From Saxidomus purpurata (Eukaryota > Mollusca > Bivalvia > Venerida > Veneridae): a DNA stretch of 64,000 bases. The stretch lies in assembly GCA_022818135.1 (NCBI GenBank), contig JAFMSR010000018.1, positions 2,696,268 through 2,760,267 of the forward strand, read 5' to 3'. The notes beneath the pieces were generated by a model that searched no databases, was not told the origin of the DNA, and saw nothing but the letters and a program-made list of their open reading frames with translations. Of the stretch, positions 35,471 through 47,100 are shown in pieces. Position 1 is the stretch's first letter. The number at the start of each line of letters is the position of its first letter. Position numbers and translations under genes: made by a program.

Positions 35471-38004
35471 TGTAAGATGAGATTTTCACTGCAGATATCC
35501 CCATCTGGTATGCAACAAAGTAATATTATTTTAAACGGACTGAGCATCTAACGATTTATATTTACTGCATTTAAAACATTGTGCGTTAGGCTATAGTGAT
35601 CATATAGTGATTCTACACCTGTGACCGTACATTCATACATTATGCTCACAAACATTTCAAACAAATGCTAACAGGGCATCAATATAGGGTTACATGAAAC
35701 TGGTTTGTAATTGTGTTACGTGTGGCATTATGCATCGTTGCTTATTGTCGCAAATATTTTAATGGCGACAGCGTGAGCCGAACCCTCAAATTTACAGCAT
35801 CCTTTAGAAGTAAACATATATGTCGAAAATGTAAATATCGCTAAATAGTTAAAGTATTTTAACGTTAAATTTCAGTAAGTTATATGGTCACGATGATTTC
35901 AATAAATTGAACAAGTTCGGTATCTGTGTCATTTATTACATGCGTTATTCAACATCCAGATTTCAAAGTAGTATCCAATCACAATCGCCGTAACATGAAC
36001 AATTATTGTGCGTTCATATCTGACTTCCTGTGTTGAAAAATCAAAGTTATTTTTAAAAAATAAGAAAAGCTATAAACTGTTTAAATATTTAATGTTAGGA
36101 TTTTTTTAATTATTCGAATCAATCTATATACAGAAGAAGTATGTATAAACAGCGATACATAATTATATATATTAACAACCAAATGAATTTTTTTAGTTTA
36201 CAGTCAAACAAAATAATACACAAGAAAATTAGAAAATACCTGGATGTAAAAAGCAATGTCGAGTCTATTAGCTGCTTATACAATTATATCGTTATGCATA
36301 TTCATGAAAAAAAATAAAATCTGTACGCAGATAAAAAGTATTAACACGGTGGAATTCATCATTCATTTAAGCTCATTTGGACATTACATGTACATTGCAT
36401 TGTTATTACCGAGGTCACTGACATAAAATTTGGTCAACTGCGGCATAGCTGACGGAACAGCAATTTACATCTCGTATGGAGAATGACATAACCTAATGCC
36501 TTGAAAATAAGTTGCTGTTCATTGTAGCTTAAATAATCATAAATACTGAATAAGCTTAGTAAATTAGTAATTATCCATCTTTATTGTTTGAAAATGAATG
36601 TTCTACTAAACGTGTCAAGATACAAATTTTCTTTCATGAGACCGAATAAAACGTCAAGATCATGTGAGAAAAGTGGGTAACAAATGAGGTTTACAAGATT
36701 CTGTTGTGGCAAGTGTCAGTCACTGATACACCATCGACCAAATCTCAACAACTAATCTGACAAACTGAAAGATAAGAAAGAAACACTTCATATAGATGGA
36801 AAAAAATCCTACACTGCCACAGTGGTTACTTCCCGTTACAGAATTACATGATTCTCATAAAACTACACCAGCGTCTTTTAAAATTTTCATACAGTCTGAG
36901 AAATTAATCGTAAACTAGTCCCTTCCTTTACATGTGACATATGGAAGTTACGATAGAAGTTAGAAAAATGCGTTCTTTCTGTAAGTCAATTCACATTAGT
37001 ACATTGATTAATAGGAATACTATGAAGAAACTATGACCAACTATATTGAGCGTTTCAAGTTTTCATGTCATCCCCATCGATAATATTCTGAACAAATACA
37101 GTAATACACAAGACGAATTTTGATGCAAAGCATCAAAGACGCCGCGCATGTTTTTGAAGCATGACTGGGACAGGTTTCTCTATAAAATGTGCGTGGTAAA
37201 CATCAGCGAACCCTTTTTACTACATAAAATGATCATTACCTCTGTGTACTTTTTTGTTTAATTATGAAACTGATTCATAAAAATAAACTTTTTTATTAGT
37301 AACTAGCATAATACTAAATCCTTATGTAACTTCCACTTGTTAGATACCTCTTTTTTCACAACTTAATTATTTTTCGGATGCTATTTTACACTGGCTATTT
37401 TTAGATACCAAGGAACTGATAGACAAAACTTTTATAACCATGGCTCCTCCCACAATTTCACTGACTACAGGTCGGTTTATAGGAAGCAGAGGCAAAAAAA
37501 CCTGTGCAAATATAATTTACACCGGGTCCAAATATTGAAAAAGAAATATTTGTAAAACAGATATACCAGCCCCTCCCTCCCTGTAGCTGGTAATGTGGAT
37601 TATTCTTTTTTCTATTCCCAGAAGCAATACACTCCAGCAATATGGCGGAAAGAGACGAAATCCCATGATTAATTATGCTGTGACGTATACTTTTACAGAA
37701 CTTCCATTGGCTGATTATTGTTTTTTTTACAAATGATGGAATGGAATTCCGTTAGGGCCCTACGTATTGCATAGTTGGGTGAACGGTTTTTCTTTACGTT
37801 TCAATAATATAGTCTAATATGTAGTAATTAAAATGGGTTTTCATTGATTTTTCGCGTTGGCGCCATGTATTCTATTATCTGAGTGTTTTAAGATAGCAAA
37901 ACATCTTCCGAATCTTTTTTTCTGAGCTTTGATGAATCGGGTCGTAAGGTCCGTAAACAAAGCTATAAAAACCCGTAGTCTGCGAGTTTGTGGAAAAGTT
38001 ATTA

Positions 38005-38006
<2 letters not shown>

Positions 38007-38039
<33 letters not shown>
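38007..38039. repeat. Poly-C run (33 C)
   Basis: A long mononucleotide C run in AT-rich surroundings. Its true length is uncertain in any assembly. Confidence 0.9.
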
Positions 38040-38243
38040 TACTCATTAAATGTGTCCAAAGTTTTGTAATAAGGGAAGAAGACTAGTTTTTTTTGTATTT
38101 TTTTTTAATGACTTAATACAATTTAATGATTCATAAAAGTCTTTTTCATACATAGAACATAGTTTAGATTTACAATAATAATGTTGGCTGCTCCCTATTT
38201 GATTATGCAACCCCATGGTCCAAAACTGAAACCTATTCAATAC

Positions 38244-38269
38244 TGACGCCGCGATTCCTCGCGGCGTCA
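38244..38269. repeat. GC-rich perfect hairpin
   Basis: TGACGCCGCG, a six-base loop ATTCCT, then CGCGGCGTCA. The 10-bp stem is perfect and unusually GC-rich here. It could be the remnant centre of a foldback element; no T tract or gene context suggests a terminator. Confidence 0.8.
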
Positions 38270-38515
38270 ATAATCACGTTGCTTAAAATATAACAAAATT
38301 GATCGTTATAGATAAGGATACGTAAACATGTTCTCATCATGATAACATCTAAATCAAACGGCTCCTAAGATTCTGAAGTTTGATACCGTAACGCTTAAAT
38401 ATTTCGAAAGTGACAAGCAGATGGTACCGCGGTGTACGTTTCCACATGTGTACATTTATCAGCAGGATGCCAATTCAAGGATAAACTTTTTTTACATTTT
38501 GTTACAGTAATAAAA

Positions 38516-38804
38516 GCTGCTCGCTCTCAGATTTTGGTAAAAAAATCTTCAAATTGTATGAAAATAACATATTTCAGAACATATTGTCATATAAAACGGT
38601 TCCAGTATAAATTCCTGTAAAGTTTATCTGTATATTTGAAATAACACGCTACCAATTAAACAAGCATTGCTTAAGTGTATTGGTGTAGTAAAACCAACAA
38701 TTTCAATCGATTTTTGCAAATTCCTACCGAGATTTTTTCTTATATTGTTGATTCCAGCGTTTAGTTTTATATTTTTGTATTTGCAACCGAAAGCGATCAG
38801 CTTT
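38516..38804 (+). mobile_element. TIR element (MITE), family A copy 2
   Basis: Bounded by GCTGCTCGCTCTCAGATTTT and AAAGCGATCAGCTTT; 289 bp, shorter than copies 1 and 3 through internal loss. Shared internal motifs include GTAAAACCAACA and TTTCAATCGATTTTTGCAAAT. Confidence 0.88.
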
Positions 38805-41800
38805 CAGAGTTTGGATTCGGAAATAACGTTTTAAAGAATTAAATCTATAAGAAAAAGTATAAATGAGTCATCAAAATAAATAGAGAAGTAACATTTTAGT
38901 TTTACTGTTACAGAGTTAAAAAGAAACGCTGATGATTTGGTTTCTCTAGGGGAGGAAATTCTACTAATGCTTGTATTAAACCCTTGAGAAAATGCTGATG
39001 TGGGATCAAAGGAATTTCAGTAACAATCGAAAAAACAATAATAATTATCTCTATTATGTTAACAAATGAAACGTACTTCATACACCAGACAATAAATTTA
39101 ACAACGTCCTGCAATACTGAAGGCAATAAATAAAATGCTCCAAGTATAACACCAGTGTAGCAGCATTAAAATGAACAAAGGGAGGTCAATAGCAAAGCAT
39201 AACATGAGGTTATGGATACACTTATTTTTGAAAAGCAAGTTTTTGTTTTTAGAAAAACCGTCAACTTTTTTGTTCCAAGTTCTCGTGAATTCAAACTGCT
39301 TTAGACATATACAATACTCAACTGTGTATTCCAGCTCTTTGAATTAAATACCGTGTGAATTAAATACTGTGTGAAACGAAACTAACCGTACAAAAGGCAT
39401 TACACATCTGACTCGCTGTTCAGGCAAATTACATCTATTTAAAACATATATCAGGTTTAAATTTTGCTTTCTTTCGAAAACCATTAACTGTTACAATACC
39501 AATCCTGCTTAATATATTATACAATAATAAAACTAAAACTTTTGCTAAACATATGTATTTTTTTTTATTAAAGTGAAGGTCTAGGTGTAAGAATGAAATC
39601 GTGCTACTTGGAACTGAAACAGATTCTAATACATTGGTAATTCATTACATGTACTTTGTTTCTTATTCAATGTAAAGAATATCGATAAGAATCTTATTTT
39701 TCCGATATCAGTTAAAAATCGAGATTCAAGATATATGCACATGCTTGTTTCAAATTCTATCTGCCAATAACAGAAATATTTCAGTATAACTTTTTTACTT
39801 GCATGTGTTTTAAGCATTTGTTAGCTTTAAAACATCTGTCTCAACCATAAATCAGTGGGGCGTTTTTGAAGGGGAATTTGACCGTAAATAGACACACTTT
39901 TACGTAGGGAATGTAGCGGCGGTCTTCCTTAAATTGACCACCGAGGTAGAAACCGTTTAAAGAATTTGATGTTATGTAAATTTACACAATAAAATAGATT
40001 TGATCTAGTTCTTATGTCCCTACTTAATGCTCTTTAGCTAATATTACTTGTAACATTTACTGCGTTTGAAGAAAAAAGAACACACGCTATGCGATTCCTT
40101 TCACTTGCACGAAAAGAAAAATAGTCTCACATAACTTCAGAACATCCTGTAGTGAACCATTATAAATCTTAATGTCAAACATGATTTAATAATAACACAT
40201 AAATAAAATATAACAATAACATCTTTTAAATATAGCATGATGACAGTAATCATTATATGACACGACATTCATTTCGAATTTTACAAACTAATTCATATAT
40301 ATACATACTATCCTAAGAAACGATAATAACAAACAACAATTCAAAATGAAGATACACCCAGGAAACTATACCCGTAAAACAATAGTTTCTGAAGAAATAT
40401 GTTTTCAGTCAGTAAAAGACTGTGTGTGTGCCGTGTGCACATAATTTTGCACTTCAAACATTAACTTAACGAGGAATATGTTTACTATGAGCACAGATAT
40501 TGGTATATTTTCCTTTGTAGAATTTAAAGCACCTCAAAACGATGCTATAGATAATATCATCTGCAATTTTGATATTTATAATCATAATGTTTAACGTGTA
40601 TTACTTAAACCAACATACAAAATAAAGCTGTAGTTACCCTTGTAACATGATTTCAGAACATGACGAATCTAATCACAAAATGAAAATCAACATGCAAAGT
40701 AAATCTCTAAAATGCTTGTAGTGTGAAAACATACATCTGCGAATTCCGAAAATCTAAAAAGAACGTGTTTAAATATTTCTATTGACATACGTCTGCATAT
40801 ATTTTAATCCGATAATCAACCGTGTAACAATGTATATGTACTTGGCAAACTTTCATTGATGTTTGACAAATAGTATGCTTGACAATAGCTAGCAGTGCAT
40901 AGTAGAAAATCGTCAAACGTTCTAAGAAACATTTATTCTTAAAGACACGTGGCACCAAGTGTCTCGTAAACGCATTTAATTAATCATTCAAAATTAACTA
41001 TACAGAATTATATACATGTACAACACAATTCCGTGATCAATGAGAACTTGAGCAGCTGACTCTAAATAATGATACAAATATCGAATGAATCATAGCTGGC
41101 GAAGAATATACAACCGTCACACTTTGAACTGTCAATGTTCATAACAAAAGCATATAGCCCTGTCCCGCAATAATGAAATTCATTTGAAATTAAACGCCAT
41201 AGTGACAGGTCGGTTCTTTTGGAAGGTGTTAGCAATGTATTTGTAAAACGTAACAACATGGACACATTAAATATGTCGGTAAAGGTTCCATTATCTCCTA
41301 CAAACATGTGCACGTTGTTCTATTTTTTCAAAGATTTCTCATATTGTTCAGAGTAACTGTTATACTTTCTACAGGCAGCATTATGAATCTGGGTTATACA
41401 TTGAAATCATTCTTGAACAATTGACGCTTTTAATGTGTAAAGTCACTGTTTTGATAATAGATATTTACTGCTAATTTGTTTATTTGCGTTAAGATTGATT
41501 TTGAAAACATTATTTTCTACTATCTGATCTATCTCTATATGAAATAGTATGTATACAGTTAAAACAAATGAACAACCATTTGGAAGAGGTTTTTGTCCTA
41601 CGTATAAATAATTCATACATTCTGATGGTTTTCGACGAAGTGCTTTAATGCAGAAATTTAGAGCATCTCTTTATTTCTTTACATTATTTTACAGGCAAAA
41701 TGTCACACATTTCAGCACTTCTGTTTCATTGGCTAAACTAATTTAAAACATAAACGTACTGCTGGTTTTTAGTGAGACAACCATTGGATCTAGTGCAGCA

Positions 41801-42339
41801 TATCCTGCCTGCCTATCACGGGTATCATTGCTCGCTATTTATCATATTTTTATGTATCCACATTGAACAAATAATAAAGAACCGGCATTCTAATGTTTAC
41901 GGATTGACGATTACCTCGTATTTTACCCTTATCCTACTAAATTTGCCTAAATAGACGTGTCCATCTTTCATTTTTAGCAGTTATATAAGGTCTCATTCAT
42001 TTAGATGACTTCTTCTAAAAGATATACTTCGGTTGGTTAACACTTTTCCCGCATTTTGTTCTAAAACTGACTTGCCCATCGTGTCATTAGTTTTTCATTG
42101 AATCACTACTATTAAATATCGGACAGAGCAGATCATGATAAGACTGTATGAATGTACAGACTGACCAGGTTCCCCACTTTGTTGCAAAGGTAGAATGACT
42201 TGCTACTGCCAGGGCTTGAATACTTGAATACACGATTTGGGTTTACTGCGACGGTCAGTTCGATGTTATTTCACTAAATCGCTCACATGTAAAATGGAAG
42301 GAATGACACTGACGCTAAACTTTCAAAAACCTACATGAG

Positions 42340-43600
42340 AATGTCATAACAAGAGCTGTCCCTCACAAGTGACGAATGCCCCCGAAAGAGGTGCCTCACA
42401 GTCTGTGTCCTCTCCATGTGCTCAATAAATGTGCTATGTAATTTTAAAATCCTTCCATGCATGACAGAGTAACCATGCATACAGTTTTCCATTACTTTAA
42501 ACACTAAGTGTGACCTTGACCTTTGAGGTAGGGACTTGGGTCTTGTACGTGACACATCCGCTTGATGTGCTAGACATTTGTGCCAAGTTATTTTAAAATC
42601 CTTCAAAGCATGATAAAGTTATAGTCCGGACACAAAATGTATGCATATATACAGGATTCCATTACCTATAAACTCTAAGTGTGACCTTGACCTTTGCGGT
42701 AGGGATGTGGGTCTTGCACGCGACACGTCATCTTGATGTGCTAGACATTTGTGCCAAATTATTTTAAAATCCTTCAATGCATGACAAAATTACAGTCTGG
42801 ACACAAATGTGTGCATATATGCATATATAGAGGAATCCATTACCTTCAAACTCTAAGTGTGACCTTGACCTTTGAGCTAGGGACGTGGGTCTTGTACGCG
42901 ACACGTCGTGTTGATGTGCTAGACATTTGTGCCAAGATATTTTAAAATCCTTCAATGCATGACAAAGTTACAGTCCGGACACGAATGTGTGCATATATGC
43001 ATATACAGAGGAATCCATTACCTTCAAACTCTAAGTTTGACCTTGACCTTTGAGCTAAGGACGTGGGTCTTGTACGCGACACGTCGTGTTGATGTGCTAA
43101 ACATTTGTGCCAAATTATTTTAAAATCCTTCAATGCATGACAAAGTTACAGTCCGGACACGAATGTGTGCATATATGCATATATAGAGGAATCCATTACC
43201 TTCAAACTCTAAGTATGACCTTGACCTTTGAGCTAGGGACGTGGGTCTTGTACGCGACACGTCGTCTTGATGTGCTAAACATTTGTGCCAAGATATTTTA
43301 AAATCCTTCAATGCATGACAAAGTTACAGTCCGGACACGAATGTGTGCATATATAGAGGATTCCATAACCTTCATACTCAAAGTGTGACCTTGACCTTTG
43401 AGGTAGGGATGTGGGTCTTGCACGCGACACGTCGTCTTGATGTGCTAGACATGTGTGCCAAGTTATTTTAAAATCCTTCAATGCATGACAGAGTTACAGT
43501 CCGGACACGAATTGTAAGTGGGGACGCACAGACGGACGGACGGACAGACGGACGGACAGACGGACGGTGCGATTTTAATATGATTCCCTTCGGGGGCATA
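42340..43600. mobile_element. Pearl/CvE-like tandem-repeat element, 178-bp units
   Basis: About 6.5 direct copies, with TGACCTTGACCTTTG starting at about 42510, 42681, 42859, 43037, 43215 and 43385. Spacing is 178 bp in the centre and about 170 at the edges. The left edge has GACGAATGCCCCCGAA and the right edge TTCGGGGGCAT, an inverted terminal motif. An ACGG/ACAG microsatellite (about 43527-43566) lies at the right. This layout (arms, tandem core, tetranucleotide microsatellite) matches bivalve pearl and CvE elements, which others have grouped with Helentron-associated non-autonomous elements. The repeated short frames on both strands are repeat artefacts. Confidence 0.85.
43527..43566. repeat. 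(ACGG)n/(ACAG)n microsatellite
   Basis: A GACGGACGGACAG-type tetranucleotide run at the right edge of the 178-bp tandem array. Confidence 0.9.
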
Positions 43601-44008
43601 AAAAGAAAGTATACACTTGCGCATGTGGTCTCCAAAGCTTGACCCGTTTGTCATGTATTATTATTGAACAACAAATAACGAAAGCTCCATTTAAATGTAT
43701 TCACGGTACATCTTTTGGTCTGTATTAACTGAACTGCTCCAGTCTCTCTGAAGCATCACTGATGTTCGGCGGTACTTTAGCTAATTACTGGCGATTTTTA
43801 AGTTTTTTCAATCCTTCCTTTTTTAGCGGCAACACACAACAATATCATCAAGATGTACTAAACTATCGTCACAGCGCATTCACTTATCTTTCCATCTCAC
43901 AACTCTTGGACGAATTTCATAAATGCCAGGTCACTGTTAAAAGTGATCTGACGACAACAGTTTTGAGTATTTTACAGTTCAAAGTCTTCTTGTCACAAAT
44001 TAACCACA

Positions 44009-44148
44009 TCATGAAGTTCGACAACGAAAAGACGAATAAACTTGTAATAAAATAGTTACAAGTAAAGCTAAAATCACACAAAATCCAGAATGTTTAAATT
44101 CATCTACACAACTCGCTGATTGTCCGCTTACAATTTCACTATGTGTCT
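44009..44148 (-). CDS. Dpr/zig-8-like gene: last exon, hydrophobic C-terminal tail
   Basis: The minus-strand acceptor TTTATTTGCAG ends just above 44148. Phase 1 entry gives ETHSEIVSGQSASCVDEF, then the hydrophobic run FCVILALLVTILLQVY, then SSFRCRTS and TGA at 44011-44009. The segment is long enough to cross a membrane. A GPI-signal reading is also possible, with a small-residue site around SGQSAS. The pairing with the Ig exons rests on phase, position, and the expectation that this family is membrane-attached. Confidence 0.75.
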
Positions 44149-47100
44149 CTGCAAATAAAGATTACGAAATAATTAGTTGATGTAACAGGGGCAAAATGTA
44201 CAAGGTTTAAAAAATAACTTGTTAGTTTATGTTTACTTTAAGAAATAATTTCATGGAACGAAATAAAAAGAAAACAATTCTTCACGAAAAATAAGAATGC
44301 ACTTAGGAAGATATTACATTTAATTCGGAATTATGTGAACGATAATGAGGAATGTTGTCCCAAATGTTTGTTACATTGAATAATTTACGGGAAATACACA
44401 TAATGTTAACTGCTGGTTATTCAAGGCCTTTTCTTTCTGTCGTCTTCGTCAGTTGCAGCTTGCAGCCGTTGATGAGACAGTTTGTGAGATTATTACGAAC
44501 AATTTCATCAGACCAGTGCACAAGTAATGATTTATAGTAAACTTACCTCTTTTTTCGTTATATGTCTCTGCTGAAAAATAAAAGGGAGGATATTTAGAAA
44601 TCGTATTTTTATAGCCTACGTCAAACTCTAAACACAATTATTAATAAAAAGATACCTACGAGTGATTATTTGTAATTAGGTAGACATCTCATCTTTTAAT
44701 CAAATAATTCAATTAAATTGGTTAGATAATCCCGAACATAAACCTTCGTTTAAAGGTTAATGAGAATTATAAGAGAAATGCGTTTTAATATTTTACAATA
44801 TAAATACTTTGATGTTGCAAATGTACACGTGTTATAAGTGCATGGTGGAATAATCACATGGAATAATGAATATTGAAATGTTTTCAATTATTACGTTTAT
44901 TTAATTATCATTGTAATCATTTGAATATTAGCCATTTACTTGAATAGACAAGGTACAAGTATATTACACAAGCAATACAATGTTTTACACTCTGTATCAA
45001 CTAAGTATAATCAAGTTCAAAATATGATAACGACATATGTCTTAAATTATATTACCCTTAAAGTTATATAACCATTCAAAATAGCTATGTTGAAGCTGAA
45101 AACATAGAAAATGCTTTACATTTAAGAAATAGGTTTTGCTGAGTTATTGCTCTTCTTGATACATGCCCAACAGAAACTATGGTGGATTTTCAATTCATGA
45201 CTAGTATAGTCCGAAAAGATTTTTTTCAGATTTTCTCTATATTAAATGGAAATTAGATGACAGAGAAATATATTTTGTTTATAACTTTGGCACTTCACAT
45301 TTTTAGGAGTATAATTTAGTCATTAGTATTTTGATATGATGGTCACTTTGAAGGGTAATACCACTTTAATTGTTTTAAAAGACATATATGAGAAAATCTA
45401 TTTTTAGCATGTGAAAGAATGTGTTAATGTTTTGAATTCAACACTTTTCATGACCTTCTGGTTATTACGTAATGTTTTCCCCTTCATATTTTTCTTTAGG
45501 TGGCATGATTACCTTTTCACTTTATTTGCTTTTCTATGAAGGGTAGTGTTTTTAAGATCCCATGATCACACCGGATGTTACAATCATACATAGCACTTAT
45601 AGTTTAACCACAAAAGATGTCTTTCCGGTGTAACTTGCCGTTGTTTGTACAATACAAATTTTTTCAACCTTTGCATTTTCACTCGAAAGTATATGTCATA
45701 AATAAGGTACAGTTTTTTTCAATGATACTGAAAGAAATACTTTCTGAACACGAAAGAAAGACATACACCATCATTGTTTGTTTGAGAAAATAGTACATAG
45801 TTCTACCATTATCTTATCAATAAATGCATTGTTTTGTCTGAACATATTCACAGTGCTGATCAATAGCTGTATAGGCCTAAAAACTGCTCGCTCTCAGATT
45901 TTGGTAAAAAAAATAAAGTTCTTCAACCTGAATGAAAATAACATATTTTGGAACATATAGTCATATAAAAAGGTTCTAGTATAAATTCCTGTAAAGTGTA
46001 TCTGTAGATTTGAAATAATAAGCAATCAAATGATAAAGCGTTGCAAACGCTTTTGAAATTCCAATATAAACATATAGTGTATTGGTGCCGTAAAACCAGC
46101 ATTAACAATCGAATTTTGCAATTTCCTACCTAGGTTTTTACTTCTATTGTTGATTCTAGCCTTGTGTTTTATATTTTAGGTATTAGTATGTAATTTTTGA
46201 AAATATCCCTTTTTTCAACGGCAATTGAAAGCGAGCAGCTTTAAGGAATCATGTACTTAATACAATGTTAACAGGTTAAACATAACACTACATGTAGAGG
46301 TATTATTTTGGGTAAGGTGAACTATGTGTATGGTTTAAAGCGAACAGTGCACATCCTAATGAGATCATACGGTTCTTCATGATGATCAATACCGATCACA
46401 AATGAAGCATAAAAGCTCTTGCTGTCACTTAGGTAAGAGTTAACAGTTATAGCTAGATAATAGTTACATCAAGGAAACAATACTAATTCTTGTAAATAAA
46501 AAAATAACGATTTAAGGCATACTTTCAGGTAGTGATCAAGAAACTTCCAGATAATGATAACATTATAGATAATATCTAGGCAAAATTGATATTACATCTA
46601 ATTACAACTTTAAGTAAATGTTATAATTACTCAGTCTGTTGTTTACGATTACTTATGTTCGCTGCGATAATTATAACGCTGTTCTTACGATGGGTCATGC
46701 ACATGATACATAGTGTAACGCAAATTTGAACTTAAGTAACGAGTATATTAAAACAAGATGGTCCCATAGCGCTCAACCAAATACAAGACCTACTTATGAC
46801 CACATTCAACGTTAAACTGTAGATCATAAATAAAAACATCATGTTTGAACCTGTTTAGACAAATATTCTGACAAATGAGGCCTCACCGAGAGTGTTAAGG
46901 TTTTTTATTTTGTTAGAAAGTGTAACCTAGTTTTGGACTCCATATTCAAATTTGACCAAGAAATCATTGTGAAATGCATTCTGTCAAATTTTCAAAATAA
47001 CTGATCAATATATGTGGCCTTAAACTTGTGACCTACCGTCTGACCCAATGTGATTAAGATTCGAACTTGACCTAGAAATCGCTGAGACAAATTTTCTGAC

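Larger units (their letters stand above)
35471..42339. other. Intergenic region without a recognisable gene
   Basis: AT-rich. Only the TIR element copy at 38516, the poly-C run and the GC hairpin stand out. The minus-strand frame at 41062-41313 (83 codons) has no motif I can name and no convincing splice context. Confidence 0.55.

Noticed and set aside
42331..43311. A series of near-identical 63-91 codon frames on both strands
   Set aside because: They recur at the 178-bp period of the tandem array and reflect the repeat, not genes.
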